A DNA stretch of 46,384 nt from Dehalococcoidia bacterium (GTDB taxonomy: Bacteria > Chloroflexota > Dehalococcoidia > Bin125), in the NCBI GenBank assembly GCA_022825265.1, contig JAJDXE010000016.1:1-46384 (forward strand), read 5' to 3'. This document shows positions 1-9,461 of the stretch, in pieces. Below the pieces are notes generated by a model. It saw only the letters and a list, made by a program, of their open reading frames with translations, was not told where the DNA came from and ran no database searches. The translations under genes and the position numbers were made by a program. Position 1 is the first letter of the stretch; every line of letters starts with the position of its first letter.

Positions 1-223
1 CCTCCGTCTCGTACTCCACGTGCGCAATCGCAATCGTGATCCCCCGCGCCCGCTCCTCCGGCGCGTTGTCAATCGAGTCGAAACTCGAAAACGACACGTT
101 CTCCGACTGCATCGCCAACGTCTTCGTGATCGCCGCCGTCAACGTCGTCTTGCCGTGATCCACGTGGCCAATCGTGCCCACGTTCACGTGCGGCTTCGTT
201 CGCTCGTATACCTGTCGCGCCAT
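1..223 (-). CDS. tuf: Elongation factor Tu, N-terminal part (cut by window edge)
   Basis: GTPase that brings aminoacyl-tRNA to the ribosomal A site. The visible 74 residues begin [20 protein letters not shown] and contain the P-loop GHVDHGKTT and the switch I motif RGITI, both standard for EF-Tu. The ATG at 223 has an AGGAGA Shine-Dalgarno. The gene runs off the left edge, so about 80% is missing. It follows fusA by 68 bp, the usual last position of the str operon. A second tuf fragment, the 3' end, lies at the right edge, so the genome probably has two copies, as is common in bacteria. Confidence 0.97.
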   Translation of the reverse strand, partial: MARQVYERTKPHVNVGTIGHVDHGKTTLTAAITKTLAMQSENVSFSSFDSIDNAPEERARGITIAIAHVEYETE

Positions 224-291
224 CGTCGTTTCTCCTGCCTGTCGCTCAGTAGCTTGCGCTGTCCCTCTGAGCTGTTGCTTCAAGTCGGCGT

Positions 292-2346
292 TTAGCGAGC
301 CTCCGCCAGGACGCTCTGCGGTACTTCTTCGTAATGGTCGAACTCGATGCTGGCTGTTGCTCGACCCTGCGTCATTGACCGCAGGGCAGTGGTGTACCCG
401 AACAGGTTCGCCAGAGGCATCTGAGCCTGGATGATCTGGGCCGCGCCGCGCTCTTCAGTGCCAAGCACCGCGCCGCGGCGACTGGATAGGTCGCCTGCGA
501 CCTCGCCGAAGTAGTCGCGCGGCGTCGAAATCTCGACTCGCATCATCGGTTCCAGTTGCACTGGAGACGCCTTGCGGAGCGCCTCGCGGAACCCGATCGA
601 GGCGGCTGTGGCAAATGCCATCTCGCTTGAGTCGACCTGATGGTAAGACCCATCGGTCAGCGCCACCTTCACGTCGACGACGGGGAATCCGCCGACCACG
701 CCCGAGCGCATCGAGTCTTCAACGCCCTTGCGGACGGAGCTGATGTACTGCTGCGGCACTACACCGCCGACTGTCTCGTCTTCGAACTCGAAGCCCTGGC
801 CCGGAGGGTTGGGTTCGACTCGGAGCACGACGTGACCAAACTGTCCGCGACCACCGGTCTGGCGGACAAATCGGCCTTCGGCCTCGGAACTGCGGCGAAT
901 CGTCTCGCGGTACGACACCTGCGGCCGGCCGACATTGCACATTACGTTGAACTCGCGGCGCAGTCGGTCGGCGATGACTTCCAGGTGGAGTTCACCCATC
1001 CCCGAAATCACGGTCTGGGCGGTCTCGTCGTTGTATTCGACCTTGAATGTGGGATCTTCTTCGGCCAGTTTGCGCAGCGACGCTCCAAGGCGATCCTGGT
1101 CGTCGGCGCTCTTTGCTTCAATCGCGATCGAAACTACCGGTTCGGGGAACGCGATCTGGTCCAGCAGCAACGGCGCTTCTCGAGCGCAGAGTGTGTCGCC
1201 GGTAAACGTCTGCTTCGGACCCACGAAGGCGGCAATGTCGCCCGCCGAGACGTGGTCGATGTCTTCGCGGTCGTCGGCGTGAACCCGCAGCAGTCGCCCG
1301 ACCCGTTCGTTTTCGTCGCGGGACGAGTTGTACACGCTCGCGCCGGCTTTGAGCGTCCCGGCGTAGATTCGCACGTATGCGATCCTGCCGACATACGGGT
1401 CGGTCACGATCTTGAAAGCCAGAGCCGTCAGCGGTTCCGAGGGGTCTGCCAACCGAGTCTCTGGACCGTCGTGGCTGATGCCCTCGACTGGCGGAACCTC
1501 GTCAGGAGCGGGCAGATAATCGACGATTGCGTCCAACAGACGCTGCACGCCGACGTTCTTGAGTGCCGAACCGCACAGCACCGGCGTGAAGGCATTCGAG
1601 ATTGTGCCGCGGCGCACGGCTTTGAGGATTTCGTCGACCGAGAGCTCGTGACCTTCGATGTAGGAGATCATCACCTGCTCATCGAATTCGGCGATGCGCT
1701 CAATCATTGTCTCGCGCCAACGACCGGCGTCGGCAACGTAGTCTTCCGGAATGTCGCCTTCGACCGGGGCTGCGTCTCGGTCGGAGCTGAAGAACCAGGC
1801 ACGCTCCCGAATCAGGTCGATCACGCCCTGGAAGTTATCCTCGGAGCCAATCGGAATCTGAACCGGCACAGGCGTCATACCCAGTCGATCGCGGATCATC
1901 TCCATCGTGCGCCAGTAGTCGGCACCGATCCGGTCCATCTTGTTGACGAAGCAAATGCGGGGTACCCGGTACTTGTCTGCCTGGCGCCAGACTGTCTCGG
2001 ACTGCGGTTCGACACCGGCAACGGCATCGAACACAACGACGCCGCCGTCAAGGACGCGCAGGGAACGTTCTACCTCGACCGTGAAGTCGACGTGGCCTGG
2101 TGTGTCGATGATGTTGATCCGGTGATCGTTCCATTCGCAGGAGGTCGCCGCGGCCATGATCGTGATGCCGCGCTCTCGCTCCTGCTCCATGAAGTCCATC
2201 ACGGCCGTGCCTTCGTGCACTTCGCCGATCTTGTAGGTGCGTCCGGTGAAGTAAAGGATGCGTTCAGTCACGGTCGTCTTGCCCGCATCGATATGGGCAA
2301 TGACGCCGATGTTTCGGAGCGACGAGATGGGCGGGTCAGCGGGCAT
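292..2346 (-). CDS. fusA: Elongation factor G
   Basis: Translocation GTPase, 684 aa, the normal length for EF-G. The G1 motif AHIDAGKT is near residues 17-24, followed by RGITI (G2), DTPGHVDF (G3), NKMDR (G4) and GSALKN (G5). The remainder matches EF-G domains II-V, including the MGELHLEVI region. It lies between rpsG and tuf in the classical str order. A GC-rich open frame covers the opposite strand but has no family resemblance. Confidence 0.98.
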   Translation of the reverse strand: MPADPPISSLRNIGVIAHIDAGKTTVTERILYFTGRTYKIGEVHEGTAVMDFMEQERERGITIMAAATSCEWNDHRINIIDTPGHVDFTVEVERSLRVLDGGVVVFDAVAGVEPQSETVWRQADKYRVPRICFVNKMDRIGADYWRTMEMIRDRLGMTPVPVQIPIGSEDNFQGVIDLIRERAWFFSSDRDAAPVEGDIPEDYVADAGRWRETMIERIAEFDEQVMISYIEGHELSVDEILKAVRRGTISNAFTPVLCGSALKNVGVQRLLDAIVDYLPAPDEVPPVEGISHDGPETRLADPSEPLTALAFKIVTDPYVGRIAYVRIYAGTLKAGASVYNSSRDENERVGRLLRVHADDREDIDHVSAGDIAAFVGPKQTFTGDTLCAREAPLLLDQIAFPEPVVSIAIEAKSADDQDRLGASLRKLAEEDPTFKVEYNDETAQTVISGMGELHLEVIADRLRREFNVMCNVGRPQVSYRETIRRSSEAEGRFVRQTGGRGQFGHVVLRVEPNPPGQGFEFEDETVGGVVPQQYISSVRKGVEDSMRSGVVGGFPVVDVKVALTDGSYHQVDSSEMAFATAASIGFREALRKASPVQLEPMMRVEISTPRDYFGEVAGDLSSRRGAVLGTEERGAAQIIQAQMPLANLFGYTTALRSMTQGRATASIEFDHYEEVPQSVLAEAR

Positions 2347-2476
2347 GTTGTGATTGTCCTCTGGTCAGCTCTCTGGTCGGTCTCTCTGGATTGCCCACCG
2401 CGTCATGCAACAGCGCGGTGATAGGCAGGTACGAAGTGTTTTCTGTGCTTCTCTGATCCAACTCGGCGTCGGAGGC

Positions 2477-2947
2477 CTACCAGCGATAGTGCGCGAAGGC
2501 GCGGTTGGCTTCAGCCATGCGATGTGTTTCTTCGCGGCGCCGCACCGCGGCTCCGGAGTTGCTGTAAGCGTCGAGCAGTTCGTCGGCCAGCGACAGATGC
2601 GCCGGGCGTCCTTTGCGAGACTGCGAGGCGGTCACCAACCAGCGAATGCCCAGCGATGTCCGACGGTCGTGGCGAATCTCGACCGGAACCTGATAGGTCG
2701 CGCCACCGACGCGACGGGGGCGAACTTCCATTTCCGGCGTGATGTTGTTCAGCGCCTGCTCGAAGACCTCAAGCGGATCCTGGCGGACCCGCTCCTCGAG
2801 GATGTCGAGGGCGCGGTAGACAATCTTTTCGGCCGTACCCTTCTTGCCGCTGCGCATCAGGCGGTTAATCACCATCTGCACACGCTGCGAGCCGTAGACC
2901 GCGTCGGGTCGAATCTCGTGTCGGTCGGGCCGTCGTCGTCGCGGCAC
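2477..2947 (-). CDS. rpsG: 30S ribosomal protein S7
   Basis: 156 aa, the usual S7 length. S7 nucleates assembly of the 16S rRNA 3' domain in the 30S head. The start MPRRRRPDRHEI, the central RPRRVGGATYQVPVE and the C-terminal HRMAEANRAFAHYRW are signature S7 segments. It lies 76 bp after rpsL and 130 bp before fusA in the str operon. Confidence 0.98.
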   Translation of the reverse strand: MPRRRRPDRHEIRPDAVYGSQRVQMVINRLMRSGKKGTAEKIVYRALDILEERVRQDPLEVFEQALNNITPEMEVRPRRVGGATYQVPVEIRHDRRTSLGIRWLVTASQSRKGRPAHLSLADELLDAYSNSGAAVRRREETHRMAEANRAFAHYRW

Positions 2948-3023
2948 GTTGTGTTGTCCATCTCTAACGCGAGCGCTCCCCGGTTGCGGCCGAGGCGGCC
3001 CGCCACACTAAAACGACCACCCG

Positions 3024-3461
3024 TTAGTGGGTGGCCGCGGTTGCCAGTCCAGCCGTCTTTCGCGTTCCGTACTTGGAACGACCGCGCTTTCGCTCGGCGA
3101 CGCCCAGTGCGTCAAGTGCTCCGCGTACGACCTGGTAGCGCACACCGGGCAAGTCTCGTACCCGACCACCACGCACCAGAACAATCGAGTGCTCCTGCAG
3201 CGTGTGGCCCTCACCGGGGATGTAAGCGGTCACTTCGATCCCATTGGTCAAGCGCACGCGGCAGACTTTGCGCAGGGCGGAGTTTGGCTTCTTCGGCGTG
3301 ACCGTCCGAACCGCCGTGCACACGCCTCGCTTCTGTGGCGAGCCAGTGTCTTGCGTTGTCCGGTTGGTCAGCGCGTTGTAGCGAAACCGCAGCGCCGGCG
3401 CCTTGGCCTTCTTCCGAGACTTCTTGCGCCCTTTACGGGCAAGCTGATTGATCGTCGGCAC
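3024..3461 (-). CDS. rpsL: 30S ribosomal protein S12
   Basis: S12, a decoding-centre protein, 145 aa. The likely start is GTG at 3461, giving (M)[13 protein letters not shown], with GGAG about 11 nt upstream. The frame stays open further upstream but that part does not look like S12. The core [11 protein letters not shown] is intact, so the lysine that is mutated in streptomycin resistance is wild type here. Between PAL and SPQKRGVC there is the longer loop (about 13 residues more than E. coli) found in many non-proteobacteria. First gene of the str operon. No rpoC is upstream; the neighbour is ccsA. Confidence 0.95.
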   Translation of the reverse strand: MPTINQLARKGRKKSRKKAKAPALRFRYNALTNRTTQDTGSPQKRGVCTAVRTVTPKKPNSALRKVCRVRLTNGIEVTAYIPGEGHTLQEHSIVLVRGGRVRDLPGVRYQVVRGALDALGVAERKRGRSKYGTRKTAGLATAATH

Positions 3462-3641
3462 GGCTACTTGTTCTCCGCTCGATATTGGTTCGCACCCTAC
3501 GCTCGAAGCGTCTGTTGGCACGAATACAGGGTCGAAGCCGCTGGTTGAGCGAACCGGCAACGTGCCGGTGGTCATCAACCGCAGTTCGGCCTCAACCCTC
3601 CCACACGCCAAGACGACTCGGCGACAGGCGCGTGAAGCACA

Positions 3642-3671
3642 ACAATATCCCAGATCAGGCCAACCCTGCAA
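3642..3671 (-). promoter_or_regulatory. Candidate promoter of the str operon
   Basis: On the minus strand TTGCAG (3671-3666) is followed after 18 bp by TATTGT (3647-3642), about 180 bp before the rpsL GTG. Fit to the sigma-70 consensus is moderate. It sits in the 296-bp spacer between ccsA and rpsL, the only sizeable gap before this operon. Prediction only. Confidence 0.35.
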
Positions 3672-3696
3672 GATTGACCGCGCCAGTCCTCAAATG

Positions 3697-3747
3697 TGAG
3701 ACCGCCTTTTGTTGCACACCTGTCAAAGACCTTGGAATGCGGTCTCA
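3697..3747. repeat. 9-bp inverted repeat after ccsA
   Basis: TGAGACCGC (3697-3705) and GCGGTCTCA (3739-3747) are perfect inverted copies with 33 bp between them, starting 10 bp past the ccsA stop codon. Neither side has a T-run, so this is not a classical intrinsic terminator. It could be a regulator site, a factor-dependent terminator element or chance. Confidence 0.5.
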
Positions 3748-3757
3748 TCACCTCTGC

Positions 3758-4675
3758 TCAGACCCCGGCGTACGAGTGGAGCCCGGAGATCCATAAGTTG
3801 ACGCCCAGATAGGTGAACATCACGGCGAAGAATCCGAGCACCACGATCCAGGCCTTGCGCACTCCGCGAAGCTGCCGCAGCCCTCGGCCATGGATATAGG
3901 TGGCGAAGATCAGCCAGGTCACGAGCGCCGCTGTCTCCTTCGGATCCCAGCCCCAGTAGCGACCCCATGCGTCATTGGCCCAGAACGCTCCCAGGGCGAT
4001 ACCCGCCGCCAGTAGCGGGAATCCCACCAGCACCGCCCGGTAAGTCAGCTCGTCGCAACGCTCCTCTGTGGGAAGCCAGCTATAGCGCCCCCCCTGTGCG
4101 ACCACGCGTTCCGGGAATCCCTGCACCAGGTGCATTGCCGCGCCGCCGAACGCCACCGCGAGCACCGCGTAGGACAGGATCATCAGCGCCACATGAATCG
4201 TCAACAGTGTCGGACTCTGCAGCGCAGGGACGAGGATCTCCTGTCCCTCGCTGGGAAAGGCCAGGGCGGAGGCGTACAGACCGCAGGCCACTGGGAGCAC
4301 GAAGGAGCCGGCCAACCGAGTGCCAGAACGTAGCTCGAAGATGCCATAGAGCAAGACAATCGCAATGCCGAATGACATCGAGAATTCAAACAGATTGCTG
4401 TACGGCGCATGATTCAGCGCAATCGAGCGCATCACCAGCCCGACGATCCCTAACGTCGCTGCCGTCCAGACGCTGAGAGTTGCGATCCCGCCTAGCGTTG
4501 GCGAGCGCACAGGTCTGGGATCGGGGACCGGCAAGGACGGCTCAGTCGCCGCGACGCGCCTCGAGGTCCAGACCAGTCGGAATCGTGGTTGGACGGCGTA
4601 CAACACTGACGCCACCGCTGCACATCCCGCGGCGACGAAGCTCGCCCAGAGTAGGAACAGCGCCCCGTCAGCCAC
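3758..4675 (-). CDS. ccsA: CcsA/ResC-type cytochrome c assembly protein
   Basis: Multi-spanning membrane protein, 305 aa, of the system II cytochrome c maturation family (also named CcsB in bacterial annotation). It handles haem for attachment to apocytochrome c outside the membrane. The diagnostic tryptophan-rich motif WGRYWGWDPKE is present, followed by TALVTW and a C-terminal membrane region with a conserved histidine (GLHSY). Hydrophobic segments occur throughout. The partner ResB/Ccs1 is not in the window. Its start overlaps the PIG-L gene by 8 bp, so it is probably the last gene of the long operon. Confidence 0.9.
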   Translation of the reverse strand: MADGALFLLWASFVAAGCAAVASVLYAVQPRFRLVWTSRRVAATEPSLPVPDPRPVRSPTLGGIATLSVWTAATLGIVGLVMRSIALNHAPYSNLFEFSMSFGIAIVLLYGIFELRSGTRLAGSFVLPVACGLYASALAFPSEGQEILVPALQSPTLLTIHVALMILSYAVLAVAFGGAAMHLVQGFPERVVAQGGRYSWLPTEERCDELTYRAVLVGFPLLAAGIALGAFWANDAWGRYWGWDPKETAALVTWLIFATYIHGRGLRQLRGVRKAWIVVLGFFAVMFTYLGVNLWISGLHSYAGV

Positions 4676-5480
4676 CGATTGCCTCCGAGGATTCAGATGG
4701 CCTTACCTCTTCAGCTTCGGCGTTGGCCTTCGCTTCGGCCTTCAAGGCATCGGATCGGCGGGGCGCTCCGACCCCCCCAAATGTCAATCGACGGAAACCC
4801 TCCGACCAGGGAATTCGTCCCGCGCGAGCTGCCTGCCGGGAGCGATTGCGCATTCGCTTAGCCATTGCCTCGCGATTCGGCGCCTGCACCTGCGACGCGT
4901 GCCGCAACAGTGCATCGATCCGCCGGTCCAACTGATCTGAAACATCGACGAAGTGGTTCGGCTCATTGCTGCCGGCCAACAACACCGTATTGACCCGAAC
5001 CGGCTCAACTCCGGTCGCCACTTGTTCGGCGTAGGAGTTCGCATTGCGGGATAGGGGAAACACGGCGTCCAGCGCCGCGATCCCGACGGTCCGGTGATCG
5101 CGGTGATTGAATCCACGGTAGCCGTCCCAGGTGATCATTAGCTCCGGCCGCACCTCTCGCAGGACTCTGACCAGTTGACCGCGGAACTCTGACCCATCTT
5201 CCACGTGTCCGTCGGGCACGCGTAGGAAGATGCAACGTTGGATCCCAAGTTCCGATGCTGCCGCCTCCTGCTCCGCTTCCCGAAGCGCCCCGAGGTCGGC
5301 CGGACCCAACATTGGGTCCTTGGTGCCTTTGTCGCCGCTTGTAACCAGACAGAACGTGACGTGCCAGCCGTCGTCCGAGAGTTGGGCAACCGTACCGCCG
5401 CACGTGAACTCAATGTCGTCGGGATGGGCCATCACGACAAGTGCGCGACGCGGCTTCGCTGGTGCCTCAGCGTCCGGCAT
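4668..5480 (-). CDS. PIG-L/LmbE-family zinc deacetylase (MshB/BshB-like)
   Basis: 270 aa. The family removes N-acetyl groups from GlcNAc-containing small molecules or lipids; MshB and BshB act in mycothiol and bacillithiol synthesis. The zinc motif AHPDD (residues 18-22) and the distal HRDH (126-129) give the expected ligands H19, D22 and H129. The last 40 residues are Ala/Glu-rich and look disordered. It lies 33 bp after an MshA-like glycosyltransferase and overlaps ccsA by 8 bp. Substrate is unknown; a GlcNAc conjugate made by the neighbouring transferase is my inference. Confidence 0.9.
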   Translation of the reverse strand: MPDAEAPAKPRRALVVMAHPDDIEFTCGGTVAQLSDDGWHVTFCLVTSGDKGTKDPMLGPADLGALREAEQEAAASELGIQRCIFLRVPDGHVEDGSEFRGQLVRVLREVRPELMITWDGYRGFNHRDHRTVGIAALDAVFPLSRNANSYAEQVATGVEPVRVNTVLLAGSNEPNHFVDVSDQLDRRIDALLRHASQVQAPNREAMAKRMRNRSRQAARAGRIPWSEGFRRLTFGGVGAPRRSDALKAEAKANAEAEEVRPSESSEAIGG

Positions 5481-5513
5481 CTTCGCGCTCCGTCCGGTCG
5501 TGCAGGCCGTGGC

Positions 5514-6809
5514 CTAGCTCGCCGCCACCAACAAGGACTCCACGGGATCCGGGCAGCACGACTCGCGCTCCGAGCCAGCTATGTCCCGCTCGATCAGCAG
5601 GTCCTCGTACACCCCGAGAATACTCCGAGCCACGCTGCGCCAGGAGAACACCGTCATCTCCGCAGCTGCCGCATCACCCATTCGTCTTCGTCGGGCATCG
5701 TCGGCCAACAGTTTGTCGATCGCCGAGGCGAAACCTTCCGGCTCACGGTTCGCGACAAGCAGACCGGTTTTGCCGTGCGTGATGGTGCTTGCCAGGCCGC
5801 CAACTCGAGTCGCCACTACCGGCGTCCCTGAAGCCATAGCTTCGACCGCGACTAATCCAAACGACTCGTAGGCCGATGGGACCGCGCAGACTGCTGCAGC
5901 GCGATACAGGTCGGGCAGCTGCCGTCGACCAACCGCGTTCACGAACTTCACTCGATACTCGACGCCGCATTCGACTGCAAGCGCCCGTAACCGGTCTCGC
6001 TCGCCGTCGTCTCGTTCATCTCCGCCGACGATCCAGAGCGACGCGCTTGGTTGACTCTTGATCTGCGCCAGGGCCTTGACCAACAGGTCCGCGCCCTTGG
6101 CTTGCTCTAACCGACCGACGAACAGGATTCCCGGTCCATCCTCTACGCCGAGGTCCGGCAGTGCTGCCGCCACTCTGCGGCGGGATTCCTCGACTCCGGC
6201 TGGATGGAAGGCCTCAAGGTCAATCCCACAAGGCACGACCTGCACCCGCGAGGCGTCGGCCTGGTATTGACCGATTAGAAACGCGCGCTCGTGTGAGGTC
6301 GCACCGATGACTGCATCCGCACAGGCAATGACTCGTCGCTCGCCAGCGATCCGGAAAGGCGGTTCAGGCTGTTGGAACACCTCTTTGACCGCACCCAGCG
6401 TGTGGAACATCACGGCGTGCGGTACTTGCCATTGGCGCGAGAGTTCGATTCCACTCAGGCCAGCGACCCAATAGTGAGAGTGAATCAGGTCATACGGTTC
6501 GTTTAGCGCGGCGATCTGCTGGACGCCGGACGTGAACTCGGACACGTGGGCGGCAATCTCCATGGGCGGCAATCTCATGGGTGGTCCGGCGTCGACATGG
6601 AACAGACGCGCACCGGGGGCCAGTTCTTCCATGTCAGGCGCGTCGATCCGGTCGCGGCGGGTGTAGATGTCGACGTCCCAGCCCATCTCGGCCAGGTGCC
6701 TGGACAGATCAGCCACGTAGACATTCATGCCGCCCGCCTTGGTCGTGCCCGCTCGCGCGAGCGGCGACGTATGCGTTGACATCACTGCCAGGCGACGCCG
6801 TCGGAGCAT
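5514..6809 (-). CDS. GT4 glycosyltransferase, MshA-like
   Basis: 431 aa, GT-B fold, retaining. The N terminus (MSTHTSPLARAGT, then GGMNVYV and the SHYWVAGLSG segment) resembles MshA (inositol-phosphate N-acetylglucosaminyltransferase) and sucrose-phosphate synthase-like enzymes. The C-terminal half has VGRLEQAKG and the donor-binding ESFGLVAVEAMASGTPVVAT. The start at 6809 was chosen because its ATG overlaps the upstream stop (TAATG) and has GGAGGG at good spacing; the frame is open further upstream but only as a shadow of the acyltransferase gene. MshA-type specificity is possible but not proven. Confidence 0.88.
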   Translation of the reverse strand: MLRRRRLAVMSTHTSPLARAGTTKAGGMNVYVADLSRHLAEMGWDVDIYTRRDRIDAPDMEELAPGARLFHVDAGPPMRLPPMEIAAHVSEFTSGVQQIAALNEPYDLIHSHYWVAGLSGIELSRQWQVPHAVMFHTLGAVKEVFQQPEPPFRIAGERRVIACADAVIGATSHERAFLIGQYQADASRVQVVPCGIDLEAFHPAGVEESRRRVAAALPDLGVEDGPGILFVGRLEQAKGADLLVKALAQIKSQPSASLWIVGGDERDDGERDRLRALAVECGVEYRVKFVNAVGRRQLPDLYRAAAVCAVPSAYESFGLVAVEAMASGTPVVATRVGGLASTITHGKTGLLVANREPEGFASAIDKLLADDARRRRMGDAAAAEMTVFSWRSVARSILGVYEDLLIERDIAGSERESCCPDPVESLLVAAS

Positions 6810-7801
6810 TACGAGCCCTCCCGCGTCAACCGCAGCAGCTTCACCACTGCGTCCTTGCCACCCAGCTGGTATTTGTACGGCTCGTCGCCGCGCAGGAAGT
6901 TCACGCTCGACATCCCCCGCTCCACCGCGTCGCGAATGCACAGCACCTTCGATGCCAGTCCCACCGACAGGTCGCGGAACTTTGGAGCATAGCCACTGTT
7001 GTACAGCAGCAACTGATTGCGTGCGACGAAGCACAACACCATCGCCGCCGCCTCGCCTGAAACCGACATCACATAAAGGCGCAGCCATCCAGCCTCCGCC
7101 AACGAAAGACTCAACCGCTCGAAAAAAACACGCATCTCGTCGGTCAGGAACACAGCTTTGTCGCCGCGAGACTCAGCCATCATCGCCATAAACTCTGGCA
7201 TCCGCGCGGCGACATCTAACGGCGCTTCGACAGCCTCAAACTCGACGGCGCCGCGCAGCTGTCGGAGCGGCCTCAATTTACGCCGCACCTCTCGTCGGTC
7301 GCGCGACCTGAGAGAGGTCAAGTACTCGTCCCAGCCGCCGTTGAACCTGATCGTCGGACAGACCGCCTCTTCGGCGATTTCCACCTTCCAGCCCCGCCCC
7401 GCCGCGGCACCAAACGTTTCGACCCACTCCGAGCCAGGCTCGATGCCGCGGAACTCGGCTGACCTTGCGCCAAGTGCCTCCAGTTGCTCCAGCACGGCAG
7501 CAACCAGAGTCGATTCTTGGCCTCGCTTCGCCACGGGCCCCAGGTAGTCCGAGACCTCATGGTCACCAGCGAACGACCAATGCGAACCGCAGCGCTTCAA
7601 GGGCGCGAGACCGACGAGCTCGCCGGTCCCGTTCTCCAGGCCAAGAAGTTCCAGTTCGGCGTCGCCTACTTCACCAAACACCGACCACCATGCTTCGCCG
7701 AACTGTGGCGTTGAGAACGGCATCGCGTCAGCGGTTCGACACAGGTCGCTCCAACGCTCGCCCAGTTCAGCGAATCCTCCTCGGACGACAGCCAGACTCA
7801 C
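6809..7801 (-). CDS. GNAT-fold acyltransferase, CelD/FemAB-like
   Basis: 330 aa. It resembles the CelD/BcsL 'GNAT family N-acetyltransferase' group (Acetyltransf_6), related in fold to FemAB aminoacyl transferases: an N-terminal region with PFSTPQFGEAWW, a basic central stretch (RSRDRREVRRKLRPLRQL) and the C-terminal LYNSGYAPKF and NFLRGDEPYKYQLG segments. The start is GTG at 7801 in a 4-bp GTGA overlap with folE, and the stop overlaps the glycosyltransferase ATG, so the three genes are probably translationally coupled. The acyl donor and acceptor are unknown. Acylation of an amine freed by the PIG-L deacetylase is a reasonable inference. Confidence 0.8.
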   Translation of the reverse strand: MSLAVVRGGFAELGERWSDLCRTADAMPFSTPQFGEAWWSVFGEVGDAELELLGLENGTGELVGLAPLKRCGSHWSFAGDHEVSDYLGPVAKRGQESTLVAAVLEQLEALGARSAEFRGIEPGSEWVETFGAAAGRGWKVEIAEEAVCPTIRFNGGWDEYLTSLRSRDRREVRRKLRPLRQLRGAVEFEAVEAPLDVAARMPEFMAMMAESRGDKAVFLTDEMRVFFERLSLSLAEAGWLRLYVMSVSGEAAAMVLCFVARNQLLLYNSGYAPKFRDLSVGLASKVLCIRDAVERGMSSVNFLRGDEPYKYQLGGKDAVVKLLRLTREGS

Positions 7802-8373
7802 AAGCGCTGCGTCCCGACCAGCGAGAGGAACTCGGCTCGCGTCTCCTCTTGTTCGAGGAAGCTGCCGCGCATCGCCGAGGTCAACATCCGCGATCCCGGC
7901 TTTTTGATCCCTCGCATCTGCATGCAGAGATGCTCTGCCTCCACAGCCACGGCAGCACCTTGCGGCTGGATCGTTTTCATCAGCATGTCAGCAATCTGAG
8001 CCGTCAGCCGCTCCTGCAGTTGCGGCCGGCGAGCAATGGCATCAACGAGGCGGGCCAGTTTGGAGAGTCCGACGACGCGCCCATTCGGCACATAGCCTAC
8101 GTGCGCAACGCCGTGGAAGGGCATGAGGTGATGCTCGCAAGTCGAAAAAAAAGGAACGTCGCGGAGAATCACCATCTCGTTGTGGCCTTCTTCGAAGCCG
8201 ACGGAGAGCAGCTCGGGAATGTTCACTTCCCGACCGCCCAGATTCTCCTCAAACGCCGCCACGACACGTCGCGGAGTCTCGACCAGGCCTTCTCGATCCG
8301 GATCCTCTCCAAGTGCCACCAGCAGTTCTCTGATGGCGGCCTCAGCCCTCACTCGATCTACCTTCCCATTCAT
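7798..8373 (-). CDS. folE: GTP cyclohydrolase I
   Basis: 191 aa. Converts GTP to 7,8-dihydroneopterin triphosphate, the first step to tetrahydrofolate. Zinc ligands are C79 and H82 in [12 protein letters not shown] and C150 in [18 protein letters not shown] is also typical. The length is normal for the short bacterial form. ATGA overlap with thrC upstream and GTGA overlap with the acyltransferase downstream place it inside the long operon. No other folate synthesis gene is adjacent, although glyA, a folate user, heads the operon. Confidence 0.97.
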   Translation of the reverse strand: MNGKVDRVRAEAAIRELLVALGEDPDREGLVETPRRVVAAFEENLGGREVNIPELLSVGFEEGHNEMVILRDVPFFSTCEHHLMPFHGVAHVGYVPNGRVVGLSKLARLVDAIARRPQLQERLTAQIADMLMKTIQPQGAAVAVEAEHLCMQMRGIKKPGSRMLTSAMRGSFLEQEETRAEFLSLVGTQRL

Positions 8374-9461
8374 CGCAGCCCCTCCTCGATCGCCGCGGCT
8401 GCCTGGTCGTACTCGGAGCTAATCTCCACGACATCGGCTGCAATCGACTGCACGGCGCGCTCCGGATCTTTGAGCCCGTGCCCGGTGATCGTGCAGACCA
8501 CCTGCCGGCCGCTGAGCGAACCGTCGCCGTGCTGCGCCAGCAGTCCGGCAACGGAGGCCGCAGACGCAGGCTCGCAGAACACACCCTCACCATCAGCCAG
8601 CATTCTGTACGCGTCGAGGATTTGTTCGTCGGTCGTTGCGATGATGGCGCCGTCCGACTCATCGCGCGCGGCGATGGCGCCGTCCCACGATGCGGGATCT
8701 CCGATTCGGATCGCAGTTGCGATGGTCTCCGGCTTGGCGATGGGCCGCCCATGAACAAGCGGGGCCGCACCCTCAGCCTGCACCCCAAGCATCAGCGGCC
8801 GCTGTGTCGACACTTCTGCGTGGAAGTACTCGCAGTATCCCTGCCAGTAGGCCGTTATGTTGCCGGCGTTGCCGACCGGGATGCAATGTAGATCCGGCGC
8901 ATCACCGAGTGAGTCAACAATCTCCATGGCCGCAGTCTTCTGACCCTCGATCCGGTATGGATTGACCGAGTTCACGAGCGCCAACGGCAACCGATCGGTC
9001 AGCTCCTGCGCCAGTCGCAAGGCGTCGTCGAAGTTACCGTCCACCGCCAGTACGCGAGCTCCGTGCGCCGCAGCCTGCGCCAGCTTTCCCTGCGCAATCC
9101 GGCCTTCTGGCACGAGCACGAAGGCGCGTAGTCCGCAGCGGGCGGCATATGCAGCTGCCGACGCGCTGGTGTTTCCAGTCGAGGCGCAGAGCACCGCCGA
9201 CGCTCCCTGCTCCACCGCCTTGGCCACAGCTACGACCATCCCGCGATCCTTGAACGACCCCGTCGGGTTACACAGTTCCAGCTTCAGCCAGACCTCGTCC
9301 GCGCCGGTCGCCCGCTCCAGGCTCTCTGCCCGAACCAGCGGTGTGCTCCCCTCGCCGAGGGTGATGCACGGCGTCGACTCGGTAAGCGGAAGCCAGTCCG
9401 CGTAGCGTTCGAGGACGCCGCCTCCAACCCAGGTGTTGGACCGCAACGTACTGCTAGCCAT
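8370..9461 (-). CDS. thrC: Threonine synthase
   Basis: 363 aa, PLP enzyme converting O-phosphohomoserine to threonine. The Schiff-base lysine is K71 in [10 protein letters not shown], and the phosphate-binding loop is PVGNAGN. Length fits the short bacterial class. It shares the operon with hom, with the coiled-coil gene between them (8-bp overlap at its start), and its stop overlaps folE. Together with hom, thrB and lysC in this window it supports threonine synthesis. Confidence 0.96.
   Translation of the reverse strand: MASSTLRSNTWVGGGVLERYADWLPLTESTPCITLGEGSTPLVRAESLERATGADEVWLKLELCNPTGSFKDRGMVVAVAKAVEQGASAVLCASTGNTSASAAAYAARCGLRAFVLVPEGRIAQGKLAQAAAHGARVLAVDGNFDDALRLAQELTDRLPLALVNSVNPYRIEGQKTAAMEIVDSLGDAPDLHCIPVGNAGNITAYWQGYCEYFHAEVSTQRPLMLGVQAEGAAPLVHGRPIAKPETIATAIRIGDPASWDGAIAARDESDGAIIATTDEQILDAYRMLADGEGVFCEPASAASVAGLLAQHGDGSLSGRQVVCTITGHGLKDPERAVQSIAADVVEISSEYDQAAAAIEEGLR

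Noticed and set aside
640..2421. 593-aa open frame on the plus strand opposite fusA
   Set aside because: It mirrors fusA codons, a common effect in GC-rich genes, and has no recognisable family, start signal or conserved context.
5514..7088. Longer form of the glycosyltransferase starting at 7088
   Set aside because: The extra 93 residues are a frame-shifted reading of the acyltransferase gene; ATG 6809 has a good Shine-Dalgarno and TAATG coupling.
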